Made by a program: the position numbers and the translations under genes
Shown here: piece after piece, positions 35,891 through 45,528 of the stretch
How the letters are laid out: the number at the start of each line of letters is the position of its first letter
Position numbering within the stretch: position 1 is the stretch's first letter
Notes under the pieces: model-generated
Databases searched by the model: none
Seen by the model: the letters and a program-made list of their open reading frames with translations, nothing else
Told to the model about the DNA's origin: nothing
Origin: Herbaspirillum sp. RV1423
Lineage (GTDB): Bacteria > Pseudomonadota > Gammaproteobacteria > Burkholderiales > Burkholderiaceae_D
Reading direction: 5' to 3'
Assembly (NCBI RefSeq): GCF_000577615.1
Contig: NZ_CBXX010000031.1
Location: 1-58,877, forward strand
DNA length: 58,877 nucleotides

Positions 35891-36254
35891 AGTGGCTCCT
35901 TATGCAAATGCCTAAGCTTTGTGAAGGAAATGGCGTCATCTCAGGGAATTTCAAGGGTGGGGGCCGTGTTGCCCTTTAGAACCTGTTCTTGTTGCTCCCT
36001 AAGTGATTTACGGCGCAATCAGCGATAACTTTTGTGCGAATGACGGGATGACACGAGAAAACAACCGGACCGGCTGAATTTATTAGCGGCCAGGCCTGAA
36101 GAATGGAGGAAGGGAAAGCGAGAAGGTTCCGCACGCAAACCGTCATGGCTTGCCGGAAATCAATCGTGAGCCGGCAAGTCGGCAGTAAAACTACAGCATG
36201 GTGCGGAAAATGAGGAGGAAATGAAAGGCGGCATGAACGGGCGGCATGCGCTCG
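35891..36254. other. Intergenic region with two inverted repeats
   Basis: No gene supported. CTTGCCGG/CCGGCAAG forms an eight-base-pair stem at about 36152-36181. A second repeat, GAAAGGCGG at 36223-36231 with CCGCCTTTC at 36259-36267, overlaps the stop of the response-regulator gene and may help end its transcript, though no long T-run follows. The DUF3567 promoter should lie in the first 100 bases. Confidence 0.45.
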
Positions 36255-36992
36255 TCAACCGCCTTTCTTGGCCAGCTTGCCCGGTTCGACGCCGAGTTGT
36301 TTCAGCTTACGGTACAAATGGGTGCGTTCGAGGCCGGTGCGTTCGGCTACACGCGTCATGCTGCCGTTTTCGCGCACCAGGTGGTATTCGAAATAGGCGC
36401 GTTCAAAGGCGTCGCGCGCTTCGCGCAGAGGCAGATCGAAAGAGATGTTCGAGGCGTTGTCGGCGATCGGCGGATAGGCCGGCGCCGCAGCCATGCCGTG
36501 ACCATGATGCAAGGCATCGGCGACGCTCGGCGGTGTGTAGGAAGACGGCGGGCTGGGATGGTGATCGGCGCTGTCGACGCCGGCCGTCACGGTCGGTCGG
36601 ATATACGACACCGGACGCGCCGGTTCGCGGCTGTGCGACAGGCCCTGCTGGACCGCCTTAAGCAGTTTTTGCAGGGCGATCGGCTTTTCCAGGAAATTGA
36701 GTGCGCCGATGCGGGTAGCCTCGACGGCGGTGTCGATGGTGGCATGGCCGGACATCATGATCACCGGCATGGTCAGCAAGCCGTCGCGCTGCCATTCCTT
36801 GAGCAGCGTCACGCCATCGGTGTCGGGCATCCAGATGTCGAGCAACACCAGATCGGGAACGCTGCCCAATCGCAACTCACGCGCTTGCTGAGCGTTTTCA
36901 GCGGTTGCTACGACATGTCCCTCATCGCCCAAAATTTCCGAGAGCAACTCGCGGATACCCATTTCGTCATCGACGACCAGGATGTTAGCCAT
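36255..36992 (-). CDS. Response regulator, NtrX-like but with REC and Fis domains only
   Basis: 245 residues from ATG 36992. Receiver domain 1-120 (ILVVDDEMGIRELLSEIL; phospho-acceptor Asp in DLVLLDIWMPD; MMSGHATIDTAV; LEKPI). A Pro/His/Ser-rich linker of about 65 residues follows, then a Fis-type helix-turn-helix (VRENGSMTRVAERTGLERTH LYRKLKQLG). The NtrX AAA+ domain, with GAFTGA and Walker motifs, is absent, so it cannot activate sigma-54 in the usual way; RegA/PrrA-like regulators share this layout. It is the partner of the NtrY-like kinase 216 bases upstream. Confidence 0.85.
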   Translation of the reverse strand: MANILVVDDEMGIRELLSEILGDEGHVVATAENAQQARELRLGSVPDLVLLDIWMPDTDGVTLLKEWQRDGLLTMPVIMMSGHATIDTAVEATRIGALNFLEKPIALQKLLKAVQQGLSHSREPARPVSYIRPTVTAGVDSADHHPSPPSSYTPPSVADALHHGHGMAAAPAYPPIADNASNISFDLPLREARDAFERAYFEYHLVRENGSMTRVAERTGLERTHLYRKLKQLGVEPGKLAKKGG

Positions 36993-37208
36993 GTGCCTGC
37001 TTTCCTCACTAGATATTTTTGAGATTTCCCATGCAATCGCTGAGTTCTTTACAGCAAGCGCTGCCGCAAAATCAGTCTGGCAGGGCGTGTGAACGGGGAC
37101 GGTACGCTGGGTACGGCACGCAGACACACAACAACGCCAGGAAAATTCCGCAACCTTACTTGTTATAGACCTATGTATCAACGGCAGCAATGAGGAAAAT
37201 CTTAATCC

Positions 37209-39488
37209 TTATGCATCGGGTGCTAACTTTAACAGCAAAATCAGTATTTTTGCGCCTCTTGCATCGCTGCGATTTTGGATATCAATGCGACCTCCATGTT
37301 CGTCGACTATTTTCTTGACCATTGCCAAGCCAAGTCCAGTACCTTTTGGCTTTGATGTCACGTAAGGTTCGAATGCATTAGCTAAAATTTTCGATTCGAA
37401 GCCGGGGCCATTGTCGGTAATCGAGAGCCGGACAGCGCTACGGGCTGCGCCGTCCGAACCGGGGTATTTGACCAGTTCGGTGACGACATCGATGCGCGGG
37501 ACGATGCCGCCGTTCTCCGCGACGGCGTCCTGGGCGTTCTGCAGCAGGTTGTGGATGACCTGGCGCAACTGGGTGGCGTCACCCATCACCTTGGGCAGAT
37601 TGGGCGCCAGCCGGGCATGGATGATGTCACGGTCGTCGCCGGCCAGATAGAGATGCAGGATTTCCTCGGTCAGGGCGTTGAGGTCCAGCGCCGAGGGTTT
37701 GGCCGGCGGCGTCTTGGCGTATTCGCGGAAGTCGTCGACCATGCGCTTCATGGCGCTGACCTGGTTGACGATGGTGGCCGTGCTTTTGCTCAGGATGGCG
37801 GCGTCCTGCGGCAGCAGCTTGTCGGCCAGGCGCATCTGCAGGCGCTCGGCCGACAGTTGGATCGGCGTCAGCGGATTCTTGATTTCATGCGCCAGGCGCC
37901 GCGCCACTTCGCCCCAGGCGATGGAGCGCTGGGCCGAGATCACTTTACTGATGTCGTCGAACACGACGACGTAGCCGACGCCGCTTTCCACCGGCAGATG
38001 CGAGCCGCGCGCCAGCAGCGTGGTTTTGCTGCCGTCCTTGCTGTTTTTGGCGGCATCGCTTTCATGGTCGCCGTTGCCGCTGCGGTGAGGCAGCTCGATC
38101 TGCTGTTGCCAGTGCAGACTGTCTTCGGCGACGTCGGCCAACTGGGCGCGCTGCTCAGAGAAGGCCTTGATGATCGCTTCGGCAAACAGGCGCTGTCCTT
38201 CGATGGTATGCAGCGGCGTGCCGATGCTGCCGGTGAAGTCGTAGCCGAGGATGCGGCGCACCGACTCGTTGACGCTGACGATGCGGAATTCACTGTCGAG
38301 CACCATCACGCCGGCCGACATGTTGGCCAGCACCGATTCGAGGTAGGCTTTGGCATTTTCCAGCTCGGCGCGGTTCTTTTCCACCGAGGTCCGCGCTTCC
38401 AGCAGTTGGCGCGTCATGGTGTTGAAGGACTGGGTCAGCGTACCGAGCTCATCCGAGGTGCTGACGATGGGCCGCGGCGATAAATCGCCTTCGGCCACCG
38501 CCTTGGTGCCCTCGGCCAGCAGCAGCAATGGTTTTGCCAGGTCGCTGGCGATCAGGAAGGCGCTGGCGATAGCGCCGAAGATGGCCAGCAGCAGGGTCAG
38601 GGTCAGCGTCACGATGTAAATCTTGCGCAAGCCGGACCGCGCCACCGAGCGTTGCTGGTATTCACTGTAAGCCAGGCGCAAGGTTTCCGCATTGCTGGCG
38701 AGATAGTCCGGCACCGGCTGGAGGATTTGCAGGAAGCGGTTGTCGCTTTGCAGACCCATGGCCCGGGATGAAGTCGGTATCGAGATGACCACGTGCAGGC
38801 GCAGGTTGCCGTCCGAATCCGACTCGCCGTTGAGCGGGCGGGAGTCGTCGCTTTCCACCACCGAGAAGCCGCGCGTGAGCTTGGCCTGGCGCAGCATCGT
38901 CGTCGTCGGCAAGATCGGCGTCAGCACCCCGATGCGGCCGCCAACGGTCGCCAGCACTTGGCCGTTGGCGTTGAGCACGGTGATTTCCATGCTCTGATCG
39001 CGTTGCCGTGACAGATAGGTGACTTGTTCCGATTCCGACATGTCGGACAGTTCCTGCGCCATCGAGCGCGCGCGCGCAGTCAGGTCGGTCAACGACGAGT
39101 CGAGCGCATTGCGTCCGAGGTTGAGGCCGGATTCCAGCGCTGCTTCCATGCGCACATCGAACCACGACTCGATCGAGCGCGAAACGAATTGCACCGACAC
39201 CAGATAGATCACGGCGCCGGGCAGGATGCCGATCAGCGCAAACAGCAGCACCAGCCGCGCCAGCAGTTTGGAGCCGAACTTGCCGCGCCGGTAGCGCTTG
39301 TACAGCCGCGTCAGCAGCAGCACCACCAGGCACAACAGGGCGACCGCTGCCAGCGCGTTCATGCCAAGCAGCCAGGGATAGTGCTGGTCGAACAGGGCGG
39401 AGTTTTCGGAGGCGGAGGCCAGCAGGAACAGCAAAATGCTGATGACGCTGCCACCGACTACCAGCAAATAACGCAGGGTACGGGTCAT
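37209..39488 (-). CDS. NtrY-like membrane sensor histidine kinase
   Basis: 759 residues. About four helices (three within 1-105, one at 286-310) enclose a periplasmic region. HAMP (about 310-362), PAS (about 380-450; VLDSEFRIVSVNESVRRILG), HisKA with VARRLAHEIKNPLTPIQLSA, and HATPase with NLLQNAQDAV, DNGPGF and GTGLGLAMVKKIV follow. Overall it is the NtrY arrangement. The ATG overlaps the DUF4390 stop (ATGA), so the order of expression is rsmB, DUF4390, kinase, regulator. The signal sensed is unknown. Confidence 0.9.
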   Translation of the reverse strand: MTRTLRYLLVVGGSVISILLFLLASASENSALFDQHYPWLLGMNALAAVALLCLVVLLLTRLYKRYRRGKFGSKLLARLVLLFALIGILPGAVIYLVSVQFVSRSIESWFDVRMEAALESGLNLGRNALDSSLTDLTARARSMAQELSDMSESEQVTYLSRQRDQSMEITVLNANGQVLATVGGRIGVLTPILPTTTMLRQAKLTRGFSVVESDDSRPLNGESDSDGNLRLHVVISIPTSSRAMGLQSDNRFLQILQPVPDYLASNAETLRLAYSEYQQRSVARSGLRKIYIVTLTLTLLLAIFGAIASAFLIASDLAKPLLLLAEGTKAVAEGDLSPRPIVSTSDELGTLTQSFNTMTRQLLEARTSVEKNRAELENAKAYLESVLANMSAGVMVLDSEFRIVSVNESVRRILGYDFTGSIGTPLHTIEGQRLFAEAIIKAFSEQRAQLADVAEDSLHWQQQIELPHRSGNGDHESDAAKNSKDGSKTTLLARGSHLPVESGVGYVVVFDDISKVISAQRSIAWGEVARRLAHEIKNPLTPIQLSAERLQMRLADKLLPQDAAILSKSTATIVNQVSAMKRMVDDFREYAKTPPAKPSALDLNALTEEILHLYLAGDDRDIIHARLAPNLPKVMGDATQLRQVIHNLLQNAQDAVAENGGIVPRIDVVTELVKYPGSDGAARSAVRLSITDNGPGFESKILANAFEPYVTSKPKGTGLGLAMVKKIVDEHGGRIDIQNRSDARGAKILILLLKLAPDA

Positions 39489-40063
39489 TCGACTTTGAAG
39501 GTGAATTCTTTCCAGTCAGAGGAAAGCCGCCAGTCGCTGTTGTTGAGCGCATTGATCTGGAACGGTTTCGGCAATTGCGCTACATCCAGGCGCATGCGCA
39601 ATCCGACGTTATAGACGTCGCCCGGCTTGAGCGTGTTCTTGTCGGCGATGACCCAGCGCGGCGGACGGCGGATCAGCGACATGGCATCTTCCAGCGAGGA
39701 AAAGCTTTGCTGCAACTGGCCGGTGGTGGCGGCATGGTATTGCCGGGTCAGCACGTTATAGGAAATGCGCACCGTGCGCGATACCGAGACGGTCACTTCG
39801 TCGAACCAGTACCAGCGCCGCCGCGTGAGCTGGACGTCAGTGGTGAAATACAGCGGCACGCCGCGCACCAGCGCGTCTTCCAGGCTGCGGTTGAGTTCGA
39901 ACGAATACGACGCGGACAGCCGGTAGCCGTCGTCGGTGGCTTCCAGCGTGGCCTGGGTGATATCGATTTCAGCGGCTTGGAGCGTGGTCTGGCAGAACAG
40001 CAGGAAGAAGGCCAACACGACGCGACGCAGCCACCAGAGCGGAAGCGTCGACGCCGCCGGCAT
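39485..40063 (-). CDS. DUF4390 exported protein
   Basis: 192 residues from ATG 40063. An N-terminal signal (VVLAFFLLFCQTTLQA) leads into AEIDITQATLEATDDGYRLS, and FTTDVQLTRRRWYWFDE is the DUF4390 hallmark. The frame reaches ATG 40159 inside rsmB, but the shorter start places the signal peptide correctly. Ribosome-binding sites are weak for both. Periplasmic, function unknown; in beta-proteobacteria it is regularly found between rsmB and an NtrY-like kinase gene, as here. Confidence 0.8.
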   Translation of the reverse strand: MPAASTLPLWWLRRVVLAFFLLFCQTTLQAAEIDITQATLEATDDGYRLSASYSFELNRSLEDALVRGVPLYFTTDVQLTRRRWYWFDEVTVSVSRTVRISYNVLTRQYHAATTGQLQQSFSSLEDAMSLIRRPPRWVIADKNTLKPGDVYNVGLRMRLDVAQLPKPFQINALNNSDWRLSSDWKEFTFKVE

Positions 40064-40115
40064 GCGGGGGCGAAATGACGGCAGATGAGTGGAAATAAGG
40101 GCCGATTGCGTCAAT

Positions 40116-41438
40116 TCATGGTCCAGTTTTTTGAAACAGCGCGTAAAACAGGCCGTCATGATCGGATTCTACGCTGGCGGTCGGCAGCAATTGACCTGGA
40201 GCGGATAGCCGGACGGCGTGGTTGCGTTGGGCGAATGCGGCCGCCTGATCTTCCGATTCCTGCGGCCACAACGAGCATGTTACCAGTAGCAATTTACCAC
40301 CCGGCTTTAGCATCTGCCAAAGATTGTCGAGTATTTGAGCGGAAAGTGTTGCGAGTTGCACCGTGTCGGTTTTGCGGCGCAACCAGCGAATATCGGGGTG
40401 GCGGCGCACAATTCCCGAGGCCGTGCATGGTACATCGGCGAGGATACGGTCGAAGGGTTTGCCGTCCCACCAATCTTTGCCGTTGCGGGCGTCGCCGGCT
40501 TTCAGTTGCGCCGAGAGTTGCAGGCGCTGCAGGTTGTCGTCGATGCGGCGCAGCCGTCGGGGATCGTGGTCCAGCGCCACCAGATCAAGGTCGGCGCATT
40601 CGAGCAGGTGCCCGGTCTTGCCGCCCGGCGCGGCGCAGGCGTCAAGCACATGCATGCCGTCCCGCACATCCAGCAGAGGGGCTGCCAGTTGCGCGGCGGC
40701 GTCCTGCACCGAGACCAGGCCGTCGGCAAAGCCGGGTATCTGGGCGACCGGCGCCGGCTGGTCCAGCCGCACGGCGTCGGGACCGATCTGGCGCGCGCCG
40801 ATGCCGTGCGCGGCCAGCAGATGCAGATAGTCCGGCACCGTCGACTTGCGGCGGTTCACGCGCAGCGTCAGGGGCGGCGGGGCGTTGCCGGCTTGGAGGA
40901 TGGCTTGCCATTGTGCGGGATATGCAGCCTTGAGGCGGTCGATCCACCAGGTCGGGTAATTCCAGGCGCCGGGTGGGGTCTTTTCGACCTGCGGCAGCAG
41001 CGTCGCGCGTTCGCGCAGGAAGCGCCGCAAGATGGCGTTGACCACACCCTTGGCATGGCGCATATCGGCATCGGCCGCAGCGGCCTCGACCGCCTGGTTG
41101 ACCACGGTAAATGCGTCATAGGCCGGATCGTCTTCGTCCAGCAGCAGGCTCAGGGCACAGGTCAGCAAGCCATGCAGGACGGCCGGTTGCGGCGGTTTGT
41201 CGGCGAGCAACGCCAGCAGTCCGTCGGCCAGGCCCAGCTTGCGCATTGAGAGGTAGGACAAATCCTGGATCGCGCCGCGGGCTTGCGGCGTCATGTCGGC
41301 ATCAGCAAAAATGCGCGACAGCGCCTGCGGCAAGGCAGTGCCTGCGCGCACTTCGGCGATGGCTTGCGCCGCGCCGTGCAAGCCATGGGCCAGGGAATCG
41401 GTTTTCAGGGAAAGATAAGTCACATTGATGCTTGCCAA
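40116..41438 (-). CDS. rsmB: RsmB, 16S rRNA (cytosine-967)-C5-methyltransferase
   Basis: 440 residues. N-terminal NusB-like RNA-binding domain (to about 150; MRHAKGVVNAILRRFLRE), then the Rossmann methyltransferase domain with SAM motif VLDACAAPGGKTGHLLE, the catalytic cysteine in ILADVPCTASGIVRRHPDI and the second cysteine in TCSLWPQESED. It makes m5C967 in 16S rRNA. The first start is TTG 41438; GTG 41423 is an alternative, and neither has a clear ribosome-binding site. The DUF4390 gene begins just past its end. Confidence 0.93.
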   Translation of the reverse strand: MASINVTYLSLKTDSLAHGLHGAAQAIAEVRAGTALPQALSRIFADADMTPQARGAIQDLSYLSMRKLGLADGLLALLADKPPQPAVLHGLLTCALSLLLDEDDPAYDAFTVVNQAVEAAAADADMRHAKGVVNAILRRFLRERATLLPQVEKTPPGAWNYPTWWIDRLKAAYPAQWQAILQAGNAPPPLTLRVNRRKSTVPDYLHLLAAHGIGARQIGPDAVRLDQPAPVAQIPGFADGLVSVQDAAAQLAAPLLDVRDGMHVLDACAAPGGKTGHLLECADLDLVALDHDPRRLRRIDDNLQRLQLSAQLKAGDARNGKDWWDGKPFDRILADVPCTASGIVRRHPDIRWLRRKTDTVQLATLSAQILDNLWQMLKPGGKLLLVTCSLWPQESEDQAAAFAQRNHAVRLSAPGQLLPTASVESDHDGLFYALFQKTGP

Positions 41439-41748
41439 AGGTCGGTTTGACGCCGAGGCCGACGCGGAGCGCCAGTGTACCAGCCGTGCAACCCGGCGTC
41501 ATTATGGAGTCAGTGCGGCGATATGAGGGAAAATTTACATCGGCCTGTTCATGGCCACCATTTTGGGCGGCGGCGCGCCGGATTCGGCATTGGGGGATTT
41601 ACGCGCAGGGGGGATGGCGCGGTGCGATGGCGGCTGGGATCTGCGTTTCCAGTGCCGGCGTTGTTGCGCTACTCACCGAATTCGGCCGGAAGGCGAAATA
41701 AGCGCGGCTGACAAAGCACTGCACCGGATTCAATTCGCCCATGTAAAT

Positions 41749-41769
41749 GCAGGAGCCGTCGGCTCCTGC
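41749..41769 (-). terminator. Hairpin downstream of the DUF1840 gene
   Basis: A perfect nine-base-pair stem with a three-base loop (GCAGGAGCC, GTC, GGCTCCTGC), 28 bases past the DUF1840 stop. The T-run on the minus strand is poor (ATTTACAT), so it may work with Rho or only protect the transcript end. The rest of 41439-41796 holds no convincing gene. Confidence 0.55.
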
Positions 41770-41796
41770 ATTGGTAATGGACTGGCGCTGCCGGGC

Positions 41797-42141
41797 TCAG
41801 ACGCCCCACAGGATGTCGTGATTGCCCTTCTTCGCTTCACGCAACATGTCCAGCAGCGGGTAAGCGCGCGCCGAGAAGGTGACCGGTTCGATCTTTTCAT
41901 GGCCGTTGTCGTCGCCGTCGGAATTATGATGTGCGAGCACATCGCGTTCCAGAGTTTCGGCGGCTTCATGCGCCTTGCTGTTGACGATCTGCTTTTCCAG
42001 CAAGGCGATCGCTTCGGTGCTCTCGGCAGCGGTGATGACGCCGCGCTTGAGGTCTTTGTGCAGCATGTCGAGGATGGGCTTGGCATGCGATTCATACATG
42101 ACAACATCTGCAGCCGCTTTTGATTTGAACGTTACCAGCAT
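41797..42141 (-). CDS. DUF1840 protein
   Basis: 114 residues. MLVTFKSKAAADVVMYESHA and LEKQIVNSK match the DUF1840 family, small soluble proteins of beta-proteobacteria; SARAYPLLDMLREAKK is the conserved end. The function is unknown. It is single on the minus strand and followed by a hairpin. Confidence 0.82.
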   Translation of the reverse strand: MLVTFKSKAAADVVMYESHAKPILDMLHKDLKRGVITAAESTEAIALLEKQIVNSKAHEAAETLERDVLAHHNSDGDDNGHEKIEPVTFSARAYPLLDMLREAKKGNHDILWGV

Positions 42142-42282
42142 ATTTCCTCAGGATATCGATGTTGATGAGAGCCTATCCGCCTGCTTTGTTGCGGATAAGG
42201 CGTTGCCTACTACGCTGACAGCGTCTTTATAGAATACCTCGGACGCCCTGCGCTTGTCATCTTTGTCACATTCCGATGCACT

Positions 42283-42804
42283 TCAACCGGGTTTGAACGA
42301 AGTGAAAAAGGTCTCGGCATTTTCCGTGGAAATCGCTTTTTCGGGGCCGACGATCAACACCTGGTAAATCCGCTTGTCCTTCGCCGTGAGCCGCGCCATC
42401 AGCAGCATGGTCTGGCCGCGCGCCACGCCGGTGGCGGCAACGTCGATGATCTGGTTGCTGTCGGTAACCCGGCCCGGGATCGCGGTTTGCGAAGGCGAGC
42501 CGCCGATGTTGTTGAGCAGCGCCGTGCGCATCGATGCGAGTGCCTTGGACGTCTGCGCGGCATCGGCCAGTTCGGCGACGCCGACGGCAAAGGTGACGCC
42601 GTCGATTTCGGCGGCGGTCATGGTCATCGACACCGGCATGCCGTTCAGGTCGATCTGACGCGTGAATGAGGACGGCTTGGCCGGCAGCAGAACGGTGAAC
42701 GGGAGCTTGTCGCCATGCGTTTCGCGCCAGTTGTATTTGGGCGAACAGGCCGCCAGCATGAGGGCGAATGCGGCGACGAAGAATGATCGGAATACCTGGC
42801 GCAT
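42283..42804 (-). CDS. Putative lipoprotein
   Basis: 173 residues from ATG 42804; the frame extends to 42861 inside the DMT gene. Signal with lipobox ALMLAACS, then YNWRETHGDKLPFTVLLPAKPSSF and a mixed alpha/beta chain ending SFKPG. The middle reads like a domain found in Burkholderiales lipoproteins of unknown function (LPAKPSSFTRQIDLNG). It lies seven bases after the DMT transporter and is probably cotranscribed with it. Confidence 0.7.
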   Translation of the reverse strand: MRQVFRSFFVAAFALMLAACSPKYNWRETHGDKLPFTVLLPAKPSSFTRQIDLNGMPVSMTMTAAEIDGVTFAVGVAELADAAQTSKALASMRTALLNNIGGSPSQTAIPGRVTDSNQIIDVAATGVARGQTMLLMARLTAKDKRIYQVLIVGPEKAISTENAETFFTSFKPG

Positions 42805-42811
42805 GATAGGT

Positions 42812-43795
42812 TCAGGGAGAATGGGAAATCGAAGTTTGCCGCGAAAACGTCTGCACGCCATACACGACGCCGACGCACAACAGTGCGATGCCGGCCAGCA
42901 CCTTCATGTCGGGCGCCGTGCCGCGCAGCAGGAAAGCATACAGCAAGGCCGCCAGCGTTTCGAATACGATCAGTTGCGCCACCAGCGCAGTGGGCAGCAA
43001 CTGGCTGGCCTTGTTCCACAGCAGCGTGCCCATCCATGATGCCGACAGACCGATCGTCAGCATCATGGCGACGAAGATGCCCGGACGCGGCCCCAGCGGA
43101 AACGCAAAGTTGTCGCCGGCGGCATAGCCGTAGATGCCGTAGAGCGCGAAACCGGCCAGCGCCATCGGCAGCGTGGCAAGTCCCTGCGCGGTTGCCCACG
43201 TGACCGAGTTGATATCCCTGTGCGTGCGTAGATAGCGCGAATTGACGATCGGATACCAGGTCCAGCCGGCGATGGCGAACACCGCAATGATGCAGCCGAG
43301 GATGTAATCGGCGGTGGTGCGGCGGGTGTTGCCAAGGCTGCCGATGCCGTTCCTGAGATGTTCGAGTTCGCTGCTGTTGACCAGCATCAGGCCCATGCAC
43401 AGGATCACCAGCGACGGCGCCAAACGGCGCCATGCCACCGACTCCGACGCATGGCCGGGACGCCAGTTGGCGCATACCGAAATCACGATGGGAAGCGTGC
43501 CGATCAGCATGGTCGGCAGCGGTGCGTCGGCCAACTGGATCGCGGTGGCTAACATGGCGTAATAGAGCAGGTTGCCGACCAGCGCCAGCTTGAAGGCGGT
43601 TTTCCAGTCTTGCCGGCTCAGCAGTCCGATGCGTCGGCGGTCGAACCAGGCCGGCACCAGTGCGATCAGTCCGAAGGCGACATAACGTCCCAGCGACAGC
43701 ACTACGCCGGGATAATCGTTCAGCAGCAGCGGGGTGACGAAGACCAGGCCCCACATCAGGCCGGCGCACAGGGCGCAAAGAATTCCGATGAACAT
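42812..43795 (-). CDS. DMT superfamily (EamA-like) transporter
   Basis: 327 residues, ten predicted helices in two halves (ILCALCAGLMWGLVFVTPLL; LSASWMGTLLWNKASQLLPT). Its layout is that of drug/metabolite exporters, somewhat longer than usual. The substrate is unknown. It precedes the lipoprotein gene by seven bases. Confidence 0.83.
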   Translation of the reverse strand: MFIGILCALCAGLMWGLVFVTPLLLNDYPGVVLSLGRYVAFGLIALVPAWFDRRRIGLLSRQDWKTAFKLALVGNLLYYAMLATAIQLADAPLPTMLIGTLPIVISVCANWRPGHASESVAWRRLAPSLVILCMGLMLVNSSELEHLRNGIGSLGNTRRTTADYILGCIIAVFAIAGWTWYPIVNSRYLRTHRDINSVTWATAQGLATLPMALAGFALYGIYGYAAGDNFAFPLGPRPGIFVAMMLTIGLSASWMGTLLWNKASQLLPTALVAQLIVFETLAALLYAFLLRGTAPDMKVLAGIALLCVGVVYGVQTFSRQTSISHSP

Positions 43796-43993
43796 GAATC
43801 AAACCGGTAAAAGTAAACAGGTCTCGCCGCTGAATCTGGCGAGGCAGGCCGACAGTGTCGCCGTTTCCAGGCATTCGTGCTGGAATTGTTCCTCCGGTCT
43901 TGCGCCGATCGCGCAATGGCCGGCCTTGATCGTCTTCGCGCGGTAATTGTCTGGTTTGTGCGCAGGCTGTTGAAAGCGCCTGACGACCCGGGG

Positions 43994-45517
43994 CTATTGC
44001 TCGCGCAAGGCGCGGCGGTACTGGATCGCTTCGGCGATGTGCGCCTTGCCGACAACCTTGACTTGCGCCAGATCGGCGACCGTGCGCGCGACCTTCAACA
44101 CGCGGTGATAGGCGCGCGCCGACCAGTTAAGCCGTGTCATCGCGGTACGCAGCAGGTCCTCGCCGGCGGCATCGGGTTTGCAATGCATATCGATTTCGGC
44201 GGGCGACAGCAGATGGTTGCTTTTTTGCTGGCGTTGCTGCTGCAAGCTGAAGCTCTGCGCCACGCGTGCCGCGATCTGTGCGGAAGACTCTCCGGCCGCC
44301 TGCTGCATCAGATCGTCGTGGGCAATCGCGCCGACCTGGATCTGCATGTCGATACGGTCCAGCAGCGGACCGGAAATCTTGCCCTGATAACGGGCCACCT
44401 GATCCGGCGTGCAACGGCACTCGCGATATGCAGCGCCGAGGAAGCCGCATGGACATGGATTCAATCCGGCAATCAGTTGGAAACGCGCCGGAAAATCCGC
44501 CTGCCGCGCCGCGCGCGAAATCGTGATGTGGCCGGACTCCAACGGCTCACGCAAGACTTCCAGGACTTTCCTGTCGAACTCCGGCAATTCGTCGAGGAAC
44601 AGCACGCCGCGATGCGCCAGCGAAATTTCACCGGGACGCGGCGTGCCGCCGCCGCCGACCAGCGCCACGCCGGATGCGGTATGGTGCGGAGAGCGATATG
44701 GACGCGTCTTCCAGCGTGCCGCGGTAAACCCGCCGGTCAGCGATTGCACGGCGGCCGATTCCAGCGCTTCGTCATCGGTCATGGGCGGCAATATGCCGGG
44801 AAATCGCGCCGCCAGCATCGACTTGCCGGTGCCGGGCGGACCGACCAGCAGCACGCTATGGCCGCCGGCTGCTGCCACTTCCAGCGCGCGTTTGGCTTGC
44901 AACTGACCTTTGACGTCGGAAAAATCGAGGTAGGCGGGCCGGCGGGATTGCGGGGAAGGCCGGTGCCGCGACAGTTTTGCATCGGCATCGTGCGTCGCGA
45001 AATGGGCGCATACCTGCAGCAACGATTCGGCGGGGAAGATCGTGGCGTCGCTTACCAAGGCCGCTTCATCGGCGTTCTCGCGCGGCAGGATGAAGGTGCG
45101 GCGGCGACCGTCGCTGTGATTCGACTTGTGCATGGCGTAAGTCATCGCCAGCGCGCCGCGGATGGGGCGCAGGTCGCCGGACAGCGAGAGCTCGCCGGCG
45201 AATTCGTAATCGTCCAGTCCGTCGCCGGGCATTTGTCCAGAAGCCGCCAGGATGCCGAGCGCAATCGGCAAATCGAAGCGGCCGGATTCCTTGGGCAAAT
45301 CGGCGGGGGCTAAATTGACGGTGATTCTCTTGGCGGGAAATTCGAAGCGCGCATTTTGCAGCGCGGCGCGTACACGGTCCTTGGATTCCTTGACCTCGGT
45401 CTCCGGCAGGCCGACGATGGTGAAAGAAGGCAGGCCGTTGGCGAGATGGACTTCCACCGTCACCTGCGGCGCCTGCATGCCCGCCAGTGCGCGACTTTTC
45501 AATACGGCCAGACTCAT
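43994..45517 (-). CDS. comM: ComM/YifB-family AAA+ ATPase
   Basis: 507 residues. N-terminal Lon-protease-like domain (about 1-175; FTIVGLPETEVKESKDRVRAA, LAPADLPKESGRFDLPIALG), Mg-chelatase-type AAA+ domain with Walker A LLVGPPGTGKSMLAARFPGI and Walker B RGVLFLDELPEF, and a C-terminal helical domain (SARAYHRVLKVARTVADL). ComM is a hexameric helicase that aids branch migration during natural transformation. A UbiK gene lies 11 bases upstream. Confidence 0.92.
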   Translation of the reverse strand: MSLAVLKSRALAGMQAPQVTVEVHLANGLPSFTIVGLPETEVKESKDRVRAALQNARFEFPAKRITVNLAPADLPKESGRFDLPIALGILAASGQMPGDGLDDYEFAGELSLSGDLRPIRGALAMTYAMHKSNHSDGRRRTFILPRENADEAALVSDATIFPAESLLQVCAHFATHDADAKLSRHRPSPQSRRPAYLDFSDVKGQLQAKRALEVAAAGGHSVLLVGPPGTGKSMLAARFPGILPPMTDDEALESAAVQSLTGGFTAARWKTRPYRSPHHTASGVALVGGGGTPRPGEISLAHRGVLFLDELPEFDRKVLEVLREPLESGHITISRAARQADFPARFQLIAGLNPCPCGFLGAAYRECRCTPDQVARYQGKISGPLLDRIDMQIQVGAIAHDDLMQQAAGESSAQIAARVAQSFSLQQQRQQKSNHLLSPAEIDMHCKPDAAGEDLLRTAMTRLNWSARAYHRVLKVARTVADLAQVKVVGKAHIAEAIQYRRALREQ

Positions 45518-45528
45518 CGGCGACAGCG

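Noticed and set aside
41432..41701. 89-codon plus-strand frame between rsmB and the DUF1840 gene
   Set aside because: No motif, no ribosome-binding site and low-quality composition.
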